A stretch of 64,000 nt of DNA from Planctomycetota bacterium (GTDB lineage: Bacteria; Planctomycetota; Planctomycetia; Pirellulales; UBA1268), in contig VGZO01000016.1 in NCBI GenBank assembly GCA_016872555.1, forward strand, positions 1 through 64,000. Reading direction: 5' to 3'. Positions within the stretch are counted from its first letter, which is position 1. Each line of letters opens with the position of its first letter. The translations under genes were made by a program, and so were the position numbers. Below, piece by piece: positions 34,719 to 46,912 of the stretch. The notes under the pieces were generated by a model that was given only the letters and a program-made list of their open reading frames with translations, did no database searches and was not told the DNA's origin.

Positions 34719-36044
34719 TCAGCCAGAGGCCGGACCGGTCACCGGCTGCTTCCCGATCGCCTCGTAGGCGAAGCCGCGGGCGCGCATGTCGGCGGGGGAG
34801 TAGAGGTTGCGACCGTCGATGATCACACGGTGCTTCATCCGCCGTGCCATGTCGTCGAAATCAGGCCGGCGGAAATCACCCCACTCGGTGACGATCACGA
34901 GGCACTCCGCCCCGTCGAGGGCCTCGAGGGGGCCCGGCGCGTAGCGGAGACGATCGCCGTAGATCGCCTTCACGTTGGCCATCGCCACGGAATCGAAGAC
35001 CGTCAGCCGCGCGCCGCCGGCAAGGAGCCGTTCGATGAGATCGATCGCCGGGGCATCGCGGATGTCGTCGGTGCGCGGCTTGAACGCCAACCCCCAGATG
35101 GCGATCGCCCGGTCGCTGAGCCTGTTGCCGAAGTGCCTGACGACCTTCTCGCCGAGGACCTGCTTCTGGGCGAGGTTGGTCTCGTGGACCGCCGCGAGGA
35201 TCCGCGGCTCGATGCCCTTGTCGCGGGCCATCGCCGCGAGGGCTTGGACATCCTTGGGGAAGCAACTGCCGCCATAACCGGCGCCAGGGAACAGAAAGGC
35301 GAAGCCGATCCGGCTGTCGTGGCCGATCCCGCGCCGGACGTCGTCGATGTCGGCCTCCATGCGCTCGCAGAGATTGGCGACTTCGTTGATGAAACTGATC
35401 TTCGTCGCCAACAGCGCGTTGGCGACGTACTTCGTCATCTCGGAACTCTCGGGCGACATCGCGAGAAACGGGTTGTCTGTCCGGAGGAACGGGGCGTAGA
35501 GGGCACGGAGCGTTTCGCCGACCTCGGCCGAGCGGACGCCGACGACCACACGGTCGGGCTTCTGAAAGTCGTCGATCGCCGCCCCCTCCTTGAGGAACTC
35601 GGGGTTGCTGGCCACGCGGCAGTCGCGTCCCGTCCGCTGCCGCAAGCGCCGTTCGATGCCGGCACACGTCCCGACCGGCACGGTGCTCTTGGTGACGACG
35701 ATCGCCTCCGGCCGGAGGTGGGGCGCGATCGAATCGACGACGCTCCAGAGGGCGGTCAGATCGGCCGATCCGTCGGCCGCGGGGGGTGTGCCGACGGCGA
35801 GGAACACGATCTCCGCGGCGGCGACGGCGGAGGCGGTGTCGGTGGTGAAGGTGAGTCGCCCTGCCCGGGAGTTGCGTTCGACGAGATCCGCCAACCCGGG
35901 CTCGTAGATCGGGATCTCGCCGCGGCGGAGCAACGCCACCTTGTCGGCGTTGATGTCGATGCAGGTGACGTTGTTGCCGCTGCTGGCGAAACAGGTTCCC
36001 GTGACGAGCCCGACATATCCCGTGCCGACGACCGCGATCCTCAT
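34719..36044 (-). CDS. ugd: UDP-glucose 6-dehydrogenase
   Basis: A 441-residue enzyme oxidising UDP-glucose to UDP-glucuronate with two NAD+. It has the NAD fold [12 protein letters not shown] at residues 5-16, [23 protein letters not shown], the helix [24 protein letters not shown], and the catalytic Cys in YGGSCFPKD (about 260). [12 protein letters not shown] completes the C-terminal nucleotide site. UDP-glucuronate feeds capsule or lipid decoration. A run of eight T lies just upstream on this strand (36068-36061), in the gap after gyrA. Confidence 0.95.
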   Translation of the reverse strand: MRIAVVGTGYVGLVTGTCFASSGNNVTCIDINADKVALLRRGEIPIYEPGLADLVERNSRAGRLTFTTDTASAVAAAEIVFLAVGTPPAADGSADLTALWSVVDSIAPHLRPEAIVVTKSTVPVGTCAGIERRLRQRTGRDCRVASNPEFLKEGAAIDDFQKPDRVVVGVRSAEVGETLRALYAPFLRTDNPFLAMSPESSEMTKYVANALLATKISFINEVANLCERMEADIDDVRRGIGHDSRIGFAFLFPGAGYGGSCFPKDVQALAAMARDKGIEPRILAAVHETNLAQKQVLGEKVVRHFGNRLSDRAIAIWGLAFKPRTDDIRDAPAIDLIERLLAGGARLTVFDSVAMANVKAIYGDRLRYAPGPLEALDGAECLVIVTEWGDFRRPDFDDMARRMKHRVIIDGRNLYSPADMRARGFAYEAIGKQPVTGPASG

Positions 36045-36060
36045 GGCTTACTTCCCGTTC

Positions 36061-36091
36061 AAAAAAAACAGTCGGGGTACGACGCCACCCG
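36061..36091 (-). terminator. Possible weak terminator after gyrA
   Basis: On the minus strand a short GTCG/CGAC stem is followed two bases later by eight T (36068-36061). It lies about 100 nt after the gyrA stop and just before ugd. The stem is only four pairs, so the call is tentative. Confidence 0.3.
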
Positions 36092-36170
36092 GGCCCGCCA
36101 CCTGTCCTGCCGTCAGGGTGGTCACCCCGCGGACCAACCTCGTTATTTCAATTCCCGACGTTGGCCGGCG

Positions 36171-38993
<2,823 letters not shown>

Positions 38994-39033
38994 CCGGTCC
39001 GCGGTGGGGCCGAGAAAGGTTGGGGAAGTCTTG

Positions 39034-39061
39034 AACATACCCGTCGGGAAAGGGCGGTCAA
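39034..39061 (-). promoter_or_regulatory. Promoter of gyrA
   Basis: On the minus strand TTGACC (39061-39056) and TATGTT (39039-39034) are separated by 16 bp. Transcription would begin near 39027, 34 nt before the ATG at 38993. Confidence 0.6.
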
Positions 39062-39184
39062 CCCGCGGAAAACCCAGGCTTCCAGGGGCGCGTCCGCCTT
39101 GACCCGTGCCCCCCGGACACCTACCCTCCCCGCCCCTCGGCGCCGGCGGAGGCGCAGGGGTTCCTCCCGGCTCAGGCAATACCC

Positions 39185-40903
39185 ATGCCCCCCGAACGCT
39201 TCCACGGTCCGATCGTCGCCGCCATCGCCGCCGTGGTGTTGCTCGTCAACATCGGGGGCGTCGCGCTCCACGACGAGGACGAGCCACGCAACGCCGCCTG
39301 CTCGCGGGCCATGGCCGCGCGCGGCGATTGGGTGGTGCCGTCGTTCAACGGCCAGATGCGCCTCGACAAGCCGGCGCTGGTCAACTGGCTGCACCTGGCC
39401 GGCTACGCTGTCGCCGGGCCGAACGAGACCGGCGCCCGCCTCGGCGGGGCGATCCTCTCGGTGGGGACCTGCCTGTTGACCTGGGCGATCGGCCGCCGTC
39501 TCCACGGCGCCGCCGTCGGGTTCCTCGCCGGATGCGCGATGGCCAGTGCCGCCTGGACCGGGATCGCGGGCCGGGCCGCCACGCCCGATGCACCGCTGAC
39601 GTTCTTCACGACCCTGGCGCTGGCGCTGTTCGTCGGCGGCATCGGCGGCGCCGGTCGGCCGACGATCTCACGACGCCGGGCCATGGGGATCGGCGCGGCG
39701 TGCGGCGGCGCGCTGCTGACGAAGGGCCCGATCGGGCTGCTGTTCCCCCTCGCGGCGCTGGTCGGCTGCGGTCTGCTGCTGGGCGCCGGCACGTCCGGTC
39801 GGCCAGGTGTGCGTGATCGTGTCGCCGGCGTCGTCGCGATCCGTCCGGGGTGGATCGTCGCCGCCGCACTGGTGGTGGCGGCACCGTGGTACGTCTGGGT
39901 CAGCCTCCGCACCGACGGCGCGTGGCTCAAGGGCTTCCTGCTGATCCACAACCTGCGCCGGTTCACACAGCCGATGGAGGGGCACTCGGGCTCCTGGCTC
40001 TACTACCCCGCCGTCGTCGCCGTGACTTTTTTCCCCTGGTCGATCGTGCTGGCCGCGACGCTGTCGCGCGCCTGCGTGCTCTCCTGGCGGCCGGCCGATC
40101 ACCGCCATGCCGCGACCGTGATCTCCACGGTCTGGGTGGCGACCTGGGTGCTCGCCCTGTCGGCGGCCGCGACCAAGCTGCCGGGCTACGTGTGGCCGGC
40201 GTTTCCCGCCCTGGCAGTGCTCACCGCCGCCTTCCTCCACGACTGGTTCCAGGACGACCTGCCCGGCTTCGGCCGCCGGGCCGAAGGGGCGCTGCTTCCA
40301 GACCGGACGATGGCGGTGGCCTGGACGATCCTCCTCGTCGCCGGCCTGGGCATCGCGGTCGCCCCGTGGCTGGCGGGGGACCGCCTCCCCGACACGGCGC
40401 GCTGGCTGGCGGTCCCGGCACTGGCCTGCACCGCGGGGGCGGTGGCGGCGTGGTGGTGGCAGCGCCGCGGGCGACGCGATCGATCGCTGGCGACACTCGC
40501 GCTGACGGCCGCGGCGTTCACCGGCATCATCGCCGCCGCCGGGCCGACCGCCGTCCAGTCCGGCGCGGCCGGACCTCGTCATCTCGCGACGCTGCTCGCC
40601 CCCCCGGCGACCGACGATGCCTGGGTCTCGGTCGGGACCGTGCCGGCGAGCGTCGTGTTCTACACCGGGGCGACGATCCGCGAGGTCGAGTCGATCGCGG
40701 CCGCCGCCGATCACCTCCGGCGGCATCCGGCCGGAATGGTGTTCGCCGCCCGGGACAACGCCCGGGATCTCGCGCCGCTCCTCGGGCCGGACCACGTCGT
40801 CGTCCATCGGGTACCCCTGCCGTTCGCCGACGAACTCGTCGTCGTCGCACGGCGCGCCAGCGCGGAGACCATCGCGGCATGCGAGCCACCCAGCCAGCCC
40901 TGA
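39185..40903 (+). CDS. GT39-family (ArnT-like) glycosyltransferase
   Basis: A 572-residue polytopic membrane enzyme that would use a polyprenyl-phosphate sugar as donor. The first external loop has the acidic DEDEPRNAACSRAM block (about residues 28-41), with the catalytic Asp/Glu, then DWVVPSFNGQMRLDKPALVNW, a pattern shared by GT39/ArnT and the next gene. About twelve hydrophobic segments follow, and a small C-terminal soluble domain. The acceptor could be lipid A, glycolipid or protein; the sequence does not tell. The gene is divergent from gyrA. Confidence 0.85.
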   Translation: MPPERFHGPIVAAIAAVVLLVNIGGVALHDEDEPRNAACSRAMAARGDWVVPSFNGQMRLDKPALVNWLHLAGYAVAGPNETGARLGGAILSVGTCLLTWAIGRRLHGAAVGFLAGCAMASAAWTGIAGRAATPDAPLTFFTTLALALFVGGIGGAGRPTISRRRAMGIGAACGGALLTKGPIGLLFPLAALVGCGLLLGAGTSGRPGVRDRVAGVVAIRPGWIVAAALVVAAPWYVWVSLRTDGAWLKGFLLIHNLRRFTQPMEGHSGSWLYYPAVVAVTFFPWSIVLAATLSRACVLSWRPADHRHAATVISTVWVATWVLALSAAATKLPGYVWPAFPALAVLTAAFLHDWFQDDLPGFGRRAEGALLPDRTMAVAWTILLVAGLGIAVAPWLAGDRLPDTARWLAVPALACTAGAVAAWWWQRRGRRDRSLATLALTAAAFTGIIAAAGPTAVQSGAAGPRHLATLLAPPATDDAWVSVGTVPASVVFYTGATIREVESIAAAADHLRRHPAGMVFAARDNARDLAPLLGPDHVVVHRVPLPFADELVVVARRASAETIAACEPPSQP

Positions 40904-42648
40904 AACCGACCGCTGCCGACGCCTGGCTGAGTCCCCACGTGGCGTCGGCGATCGTCGTCGTCGCGGCCTGCGCCAGCCTGGCCGCCGGCTTCGCGCCGAT
41001 GCCGTTGTGGGACGAGGACGAGCCGCGGTTCGCGGCGATCGCCCGGGGCATGCTCGACTCCGGTGACTGGGTCGTACCCCGGTTCAACGACACGCTCGCC
41101 GTCGACAAGCCCGTCCTCATGCACTGGTGCATGGCGGCGGCGGCGGCGCTGCTGGGCCCCGACGAGCGCGTCGCCCGTCTGCCGGCCGCGCTGGCCACTC
41201 TGTTGGCAGCGCTGGCGCTCCACCGCGCCGGGAGCCGGTGGTTCTCACCGGCCGTTGGCGTGACCGCCGCACTGGCCTTCGTCGGATGCCTGCTGGTGGG
41301 GATCGAGGCCCATGCCGCGACCCCCGACGCGATCCTCACCGCCGCCACCGCCTGGGCGACGGTGCTCGCGGCCGAACCACTCGTCGGTGGAGCGACGAGG
41401 ATCGGCGTGGCGCGGGCACTGCTCGTCGGTGCGCTGTGCGGTCTGGCCGTGCTCTGCAAGGGGCCGATCGGCTTCGTCGGGCCGGCCGCGGTGGTCGGGA
41501 CGTGGGCCTGGGCGGCGCGGACGGCGTGCCATGTGCCCGACGGCGGGCGTCCGGGCCTCGGGGCGCTCGTCGCTGGCGCCGGCGACGCGCTGCGGTCCCT
41601 CAGCCCACTGGCGATCGTGGTCGGCACGCTGGCGGTCGCCGCTCCGTGGTACGTCGCCGTCGCGATCCGCACCGGCGGGGAATGGCCGGCGGGCTTCTTC
41701 CTCGTCCACAACATCGGCCGGTTCGCCGCGCCGATGGAGAACCACCAGGGGGGACTGCTGTTCCACGTCGTCGGTCTGTTGATCGGATTCTTCCCGTGGT
41801 CGTCGTTCCTGCCGCTGGCCGTCGTCCTCGCCGGTTGGCGCGTCGTCCGCGGCGGCGACTCGCCCGGCCGGCGCCGGGCGCTCGGCCTGGCCCTCGTCTG
41901 GCTGGCGGTGTGGATGATCGGCTTCTCGCTGGCGGCGACGAAACTCCCCAACTACGTCCTCCCCGCCTACCCGGCGGCGGCGCTGATCGTGGCGGCGATC
42001 GCCGTCGACGCCTGCGCGCGTGTCGGTTGGCCCCACCCGCGGTGGCTGCTCGCCGGCACCGCCAGTCTCGCGTTCGGGGGTCTGGCGACGGCCGTCACCG
42101 TGCTCGTCGCCGCGCGCTACGGACTGGCAGGGAGCGAGGCGGTGGCGGTCGTGGGGCTGATCCCGGTCGTCGGGGCGGCGCTGTGCCTCGGCCTGGCGCG
42201 CCGGTCGCCAGGGCAGGCACTGGCGGCGCTCACGCTCACCGGACTGATCTACACGCCCCTGGCCGTCGGCCCCGCCGCGGCGCGGATCGCAGCCGCCAAC
42301 GAACTTCCCGGTCTCGTGGCCGCCGCCCACCGGCATGCCGGCGGCCGGGCGCGGCTCGGGACCTATCCGCAGAACACGCCGGCGATCGTGTATTACGCCG
42401 GCGACACCGTCAGGGAATGGCCGTCCAACGCCGCGGCGCGGGCAGCAGGCTTCCTCGGCAGCGGCCCCGACGCGGTCCTCGTCGTGCCCGCCGGGCGGCT
42501 GGCGGCCCTCGAGCGCTGGCTGCCGCCGGGCACGGCGGTGGTGGCGCGGGCCCGGCCGCTGTTCAAGGACGAGGATTTCGTCGCCGTCGGTACGGTGCGA
42601 GCGGGTGCGACCGCCGTGGGAAGCACGTCCCGGAGGCTCGAACGATGA
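40879..42648 (+). CDS. Second GT39-family (ArnT-like) glycosyltransferase
   Basis: A 589-residue paralogue of the preceding gene, with the same PLWDEDEPRFAAIARGM and DWVVPRFNDTLAVDKPVLMHW blocks, many membrane segments and a soluble C-terminal domain. ATG 40879 lies 24 bases inside the previous gene, so the two overlap and are probably translationally coupled. The tandem arose by duplication. The likely donor is made by the GT2 enzyme that follows with an ATGA overlap. Confidence 0.85.
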   Translation: MRATQPALKPTAADAWLSPHVASAIVVVAACASLAAGFAPMPLWDEDEPRFAAIARGMLDSGDWVVPRFNDTLAVDKPVLMHWCMAAAAALLGPDERVARLPAALATLLAALALHRAGSRWFSPAVGVTAALAFVGCLLVGIEAHAATPDAILTAATAWATVLAAEPLVGGATRIGVARALLVGALCGLAVLCKGPIGFVGPAAVVGTWAWAARTACHVPDGGRPGLGALVAGAGDALRSLSPLAIVVGTLAVAAPWYVAVAIRTGGEWPAGFFLVHNIGRFAAPMENHQGGLLFHVVGLLIGFFPWSSFLPLAVVLAGWRVVRGGDSPGRRRALGLALVWLAVWMIGFSLAATKLPNYVLPAYPAAALIVAAIAVDACARVGWPHPRWLLAGTASLAFGGLATAVTVLVAARYGLAGSEAVAVVGLIPVVGAALCLGLARRSPGQALAALTLTGLIYTPLAVGPAAARIAAANELPGLVAAAHRHAGGRARLGTYPQNTPAIVYYAGDTVREWPSNAAARAAGFLGSGPDAVLVVPAGRLAALERWLPPGTAVVARARPLFKDEDFVAVGTVRAGATAVGSTSRRLER

Positions 42649-43652
42649 CGATCACACCGTTCTGCGGCGACTCCCCACCGCCCCGGCGGCCCGTGCCACG
42701 GCTGTCGGTCGTGATCCCCTGCCACAACGAGGCGGCGGTCGTCGCGACCACGCATCGCCGTCTCGTCGCGGTCCTCGAGGGGGCGGGGCTCGAGTTCGAG
42801 GTGGTGTATGTCGACGACGGCAGTCGCGACGAGACGCTCGAGCGACTCGAATGGATCGCGGCCGCCGATCCCCGCGCCCGGGTGATCGAACTGTCGCGCA
42901 ATTTCGGCCAGCAGGCGGCGATGTCGGCGGGACTGGCGGAGACCACCGGCGACGCCGTCGTGCTCATCGATGCCGACCTCCAGGACCCCCCGGAGGTGAT
43001 TCCCGAGATGGTGGCCATGTGGCGCGACGGTGCCGACGTCGCCTACGGGCGGCGCCGCTCGCGCGACGGTGAGACGCGTTTCAAGCTGCTCACCGCGGCC
43101 CTGTTCCACCGCCTCCTGTCGCGGGCGGTACCCCATCCGATCCCGGTCGACACCGGCGACTTCAAGCTGCTCGACCGGGCGGTCGTCGACACGATCGTCG
43201 CCCTGCCCGAGCGGCGGCGCTACCTGCGGACGATGGTCGCCTGGACGGGCTTCCGGCACGAGGCGGTGTGGTACGACCGCCACGCCCGGGCCGCCGGCAC
43301 CACCAATTACTCGCCTCTCAAACTCGCCCGGCTCGCCGGCGACGCTTTGGTGCTGTCGTCAGACCTGCCGATGCGGATGACCTGGGTCCTCGTCGGCGGA
43401 CTGGTCACGGTCGCGACGGTGGCGGCCGTCACCGCCGCCACGGCACCGCCCGGACCTCCCGGCGTGGCAGCGCTGCTGGCCGTCGCCGCCGGCGTGGCCG
43501 CCGCGCCGACCGCCGCGGTGGCTCTCGTCGGGGAGTACGTCGTCCGCACCTACCGCGAGGCACAGCACCGTCCGGCTTGGATCGTGCGCCGGAGGCTCGG
43601 CCGCGGTCTGGGCGCGGCCCGCGGCGGCCCACCCCGCTCCGCCGCCGCCTGA
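42645..43652 (+). CDS. GT2-family polyprenyl-phosphate glycosyltransferase
   Basis: The 335-residue enzyme has a cytoplasmic GT2 domain with LSVVIPCHNEAAVV, VVYVDDGSRDETLE and DADLQDPPEVIPEM (metal-binding DxD and the acceptor site), plus QQAAMSAGLAETTGDAVVLI. Two C-terminal membrane helices follow (MTWVLVGGLVTVATVAAVTAA and AALLAVAAGVAAAPTAAVALV). This layout fits DPM1/ArnC/GtrB-type enzymes that load a sugar onto undecaprenyl phosphate. The start overlaps the second GT39 gene (ATGA), strongly suggesting it makes the donor for both. Confidence 0.9.
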   Translation: MTITPFCGDSPPPRRPVPRLSVVIPCHNEAAVVATTHRRLVAVLEGAGLEFEVVYVDDGSRDETLERLEWIAAADPRARVIELSRNFGQQAAMSAGLAETTGDAVVLIDADLQDPPEVIPEMVAMWRDGADVAYGRRRSRDGETRFKLLTAALFHRLLSRAVPHPIPVDTGDFKLLDRAVVDTIVALPERRRYLRTMVAWTGFRHEAVWYDRHARAAGTTNYSPLKLARLAGDALVLSSDLPMRMTWVLVGGLVTVATVAAVTAATAPPGPPGVAALLAVAAGVAAAPTAAVALVGEYVVRTYREAQHRPAWIVRRRLGRGLGAARGGPPRSAAA

Positions 43653-43704
43653 CGATCGGCGGCGGAGGGGGAAGGCACCGTCAGAGGCTGTCCGCGCGGC
43701 CGCC

Positions 43705-44280
43705 TCACTTGCCCTTGGACAGTTCGGCCTCGATCGCACCGGTGAGCTTGGCGTCGTCCGGGGCGACCGCCGACTTGAACCGGCCGACGACGTTGCCATC
43801 GCGTCCGATGAGGAACTTCTCGAAGTTCCACGAAACCTCGCCGGGGGGATTGGCCGACTCGGTGAGCGTCTTGTAGAGCGCCGCTTTGCCCGGCCCCTTG
43901 ACGACGATCTTCGAGAACATGTCGAAGGTGACGTTGTATTTCGACGAGCAGAACTCGGCGATCTGGGCGTCGCTGCCCGGCTCCTGGCCACCGAACTCGT
44001 TGGCGGGAAAGCCGAGGACCACCAGCCCCTTGTCCTTGTAGGCGTCGTACAGCTTTTGCAGCCCGGCGTACTGACCGGTGTAGCCGCAGCGGCTGGCGAC
44101 GTTGACGACGAGGACCACCTTGCCCTTGTAGGCGCCGAGGTCGACCGCCGAGCCGTCGATTTTCTTCATCTGTCCGCTGAGCGGCGAATCGGCGCGGGCC
44201 GTCACCGCCGCCGGACCACCGAACGCGAGGAGCACGGCGAGGGCACCGACCCCACCGAACACGAGTGAACGCGACGCCAT
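43705..44280 (-). CDS. Exported glutathione-peroxidase-family protein
   Basis: The 191-residue product has a signal peptide (about residues 1-30) and a thioredoxin-like GPx domain. Catalytic Cys is in VASRCGYTGQYAGL (about 65), Gln in FPANEFGGQEPG and Trp in SWNFEKFLIGRDG, so the triad is complete with Cys instead of Sec. These enzymes reduce peroxides, often using thioredoxin rather than glutathione. The periplasmic location is inferred from the signal peptide. A TATACT -10 element lies 61 bp upstream at 44341-44346. Confidence 0.9.
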   Translation of the reverse strand: MASRSLVFGGVGALAVLLAFGGPAAVTARADSPLSGQMKKIDGSAVDLGAYKGKVVLVVNVASRCGYTGQYAGLQKLYDAYKDKGLVVLGFPANEFGGQEPGSDAQIAEFCSSKYNVTFDMFSKIVVKGPGKAALYKTLTESANPPGEVSWNFEKFLIGRDGNVVGRFKSAVAPDDAKLTGAIEAELSKGK

Positions 44281-44340
44281 GACGAGCAGTCCTCCACGGG
44301 AGAAAGGTCCAACGACGGGCAAAAGCCGCCGCCAGGAGGA

Positions 44341-44346
44341 AGTATA
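44341..44346 (-). promoter_or_regulatory. -10 element TATACT of the peroxidase gene
   Basis: GGCTATACT on the minus strand lies 61 nt before the ATG at 44280. No clear -35 is seen. Confidence 0.5.
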
Positions 44347-44372
44347 GCCGGCGGCATCGCGCCGGCTGCGGC

Positions 44373-45953
44373 TCACGCGGGCCCGGCGGCGGGCACGTCG
44401 GGCCTGGCCGCAGCGGCAAGGCTCGCGAAGTTGTCGCGGAACCGCCCGGCGAGGCCCCGGGCCGCCCGCTCCCAGGCATCGGCGTCGGCCCAGGCGCGCC
44501 GCGGGTCGAGGAGCCGCGCGCCGCTCACCCCGGGAACCTCCGTCACCGCCTCGAGCCCGAACACCGGATCGCGCGCCGTCGGCGCGCGGTCGAGGGCCCC
44601 GGCATGGATCGCGTCGACGATCGCGCGGGTCGCGCCGAGGTCGATCCGTCGGCCGACGCCATGGGCGCCCCCCGTCCAGCCGGTGTTCACCAACCATGCC
44701 CGGGCGGCGTGGCGGCGGAGGCGCTCGGCCAGCAGGCGGGCGTAGGCGGACGGGTCGCGGACGAGGAACGCGGCGGAGAAACAGGCGGAGAACGCGACCT
44801 GCGGTTCGACGACTCCCATCTCGGTCCCCGCGACGCGCGCCGTGTAGCCGGAGAGGAAGTGGTACATCGCCTGGGCGTGCGACAGCCGGCTCACCGGCGG
44901 GAGCACGCCGGAGGCATCGCAGGTCAGGAACACGACGTTGCGCGGATGACCGGCGACGCAGGGGATCGCGGCGTTGTCGATGAACTCGATCGGATAGGCC
45001 GCGCGGGTGTTCTCGGTGATCGAGGCCGAATCGTAGTCGACGTGGCGCGTCGCCGGGTCGACGACGACGTTCTCCAGCACCGTACCGAAGCGGATCGCAC
45101 GGAAGATCTCCGGCTCGCGTTCGGCGGACAGGCGGATGCACTTGGCGTAGCACCCACCCTCGATGTTGAACACGCCGTCGTCCCCCCAGCCGTGCTCGTC
45201 GTCGCCGATGAGCCGGCGCCGCGGGTCGGCCGAGAGCGTCGTCTTGCCGGTTCCGGAGAGGCCGAAGAACAGCGCCACGTCGTCGCCCCGGAGGCCGGTG
45301 TTGGCCGCACAGTGCATCGACAGGATGCCGTGCTTCGGGAGCCGCCAGTGCATCAGCGTGAACACGCCCTTCTTCATCTCCCCGGCGTAGCCGCTGCCGA
45401 GGATCACGAGCTCGCCGCGCTCGAGCGACATGTCGATCGCGGTGGTGCTGCCCGTGGGGGAGAGGGCGGGATCGGCGCCGGTGCCACCGGCGTTGAGGAT
45501 CGTGAAATCGGGCTCGCCGAACCCCGCCAGCTCCTCGGCCGTCGGGCGGATCAGCATCGTGTGCATGAACAGGGCGTGGTACGCATTGGCCGCCACGACC
45601 CGGACCTTGACCCGGGTCGCGGGGTGCCAGCCGGCGAAGCCGTCCTGCACGTACACCACGCTGCCGGAATCGAGAAACCGTGCGGCGCGCTGCCGGTGGG
45701 CGAGGAACGTCACCTCGTCGATCGGGTGGTTGACCGACCCCCACCACACCTGGTCGGCCGAATGGGGATCGCGGACGACGTGTTTGTCGGCGGGGCTGCG
45801 CCCGGTGCGCGCTCCGGACCTCACCGCCAGGGCACCCGAGGCGGTGATCGTCGCGCCATGGTTGGCGATCGCGGCTTCGTACAGCGCCGGCACCGCCGCG
45901 TTGCGGATCACGGCCGCATGGGTGATCCCGAGCCGAGACAGATCGACCGCCAT
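44373..45953 (-). CDS. pckA: Phosphoenolpyruvate carboxykinase (ATP)
   Basis: A 526-residue enzyme converting oxaloacetate and ATP to PEP, the first committed step of gluconeogenesis. The P-loop GLSGTGKTTLS lies near residue 234, followed by DDEHGWGDDGVFNIEGGCYAK with metal-binding residues and by RSGARTGRSPADKHVV (substrate site). All key residues match the ATP-dependent family rather than the GTP one. ATG 45953 gives the usual length. It lies 19 bp after the 202-residue membrane protein gene and is probably cotranscribed with it. Confidence 0.95.
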   Translation of the reverse strand: MAVDLSRLGITHAAVIRNAAVPALYEAAIANHGATITASGALAVRSGARTGRSPADKHVVRDPHSADQVWWGSVNHPIDEVTFLAHRQRAARFLDSGSVVYVQDGFAGWHPATRVKVRVVAANAYHALFMHTMLIRPTAEELAGFGEPDFTILNAGGTGADPALSPTGSTTAIDMSLERGELVILGSGYAGEMKKGVFTLMHWRLPKHGILSMHCAANTGLRGDDVALFFGLSGTGKTTLSADPRRRLIGDDEHGWGDDGVFNIEGGCYAKCIRLSAEREPEIFRAIRFGTVLENVVVDPATRHVDYDSASITENTRAAYPIEFIDNAAIPCVAGHPRNVVFLTCDASGVLPPVSRLSHAQAMYHFLSGYTARVAGTEMGVVEPQVAFSACFSAAFLVRDPSAYARLLAERLRRHAARAWLVNTGWTGGAHGVGRRIDLGATRAIVDAIHAGALDRAPTARDPVFGLEAVTEVPGVSGARLLDPRRAWADADAWERAARGLAGRFRDNFASLAAAARPDVPAAGPA

Positions 45954-45972
45954 GACCCCTCCACAGCCAGAC

Positions 45973-46581
45973 TCATCCCACCGCCAGCCACGCGGCGACG
46001 ACGAGGACGAGGACGCCGAGGCCGGCGGGCACGACTCCCCAGGGATTGCGGCGGACGCGGAACCGGCGAACCGTGCGCCGCAGGCGGCGGCCGAACTCGG
46101 CCCACCCCTCGACACCCGGCCGCCCGCCGACCGCGACCAGCGCCACGCAGCGAACCGCTCCATCCCCTTCCAGGTGAACCTGGAGCCCGCGGCTGGGAAG
46201 CGCCGCCGTATCTCCCGCCCAGCGGACCGCAGGATCCAAGCCCGATGCCACCTCCGCCACCAACGGCCGCAGTTGCTCGGGGGTGATGTTGTACACCACC
46301 AGCCGCGGCCGAGGCACGAGCACCGCCAGCGCCACCGCCAGCACCAGCGCCAGCAGGAGGATCGGCCAGCTCCACGGCGATCCCCCCGCGGCCGGCAGCA
46401 CCAAGGCCAGCGGACCGACCAACACCAGCCCCGAAACGGCGCCGGCGAGGAGCAGCGCGTCCCAGGTGCCGGCGACGACGGTCGGGCGGCGGCGCAGATG
46501 CGCCGCGGCCACCAGCAGCAGGTAGACCCCAAGCGGCACCAACCCGGTCCACAGCGGCAAGGCGTCGAGGAATCGGTTCAT
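45973..46581 (-). CDS. Membrane protein of unknown function
   Basis: The 202-residue product has about three hydrophobic helices at the N-terminus (TGLVPLGVYLLLVAAAHL, WDALLLAGAVSGLVLVGPLALVL, ILLLALVLAVALAVLVP). A soluble part with PRLVVYNITPEQLRPLVAEVASGL follows, and a final helix GVLVLVVAAWLA. No known family is recognised. It is just upstream of pckA. Confidence 0.7.
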   Translation of the reverse strand: MNRFLDALPLWTGLVPLGVYLLLVAAAHLRRRPTVVAGTWDALLLAGAVSGLVLVGPLALVLPAAGGSPWSWPILLLALVLAVALAVLVPRPRLVVYNITPEQLRPLVAEVASGLDPAVRWAGDTAALPSRGLQVHLEGDGAVRCVALVAVGGRPGVEGWAEFGRRLRRTVRRFRVRRNPWGVVPAGLGVLVLVVAAWLAVG

Positions 46582-46689
46582 GGCGCGGCCGAGGGAGCGG
46601 GACCTGCGATCGCAAGGCTAGCAAACCTTGGCAGAAGTGATCGGCCGGCGATGCGGCCGAATCACCTCCGCCGGCGCCACCGGCGGCGG

Positions 46690-46860
46690 CTACCGCATCG
46701 CCAGCCAGGCCAGCACGCCGAGCCACAGGACCTCGACGGCGGCGGCGATCGCCAGGCGCCACCGGGCACCGGACGGCGGCAGGACCACGATCCCCGGACC
46801 GTCACCGTGCGTCGCCTCGGCACCGTCGGACACCATGGTGTCGGTCTCGCAGATGGGCAC
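46690..46860 (-). CDS. Small single-span membrane protein
   Basis: A 56-residue frame from GTG 46860, or 48 residues from ATG 46836. It ends in a helix (WRLAIAAAVEVLWLGVLAWLAMR) preceded by GPGIVVLPPSGAR. The composition is protein-like, but the start lacks a clear ribosome site. It follows the Minf_1886-family gene by 52 bp. Confidence 0.5.
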   Translation of the reverse strand: MPICETDTMVSDGAEATHGDGPGIVVLPPSGARWRLAIAAAVEVLWLGVLAWLAMR

Positions 46861-46912
46861 GGCACCCGACCGCGAGCCGCGGCCCGCGCTGCAACGGCCG
46901 GCAGACCGGCGG

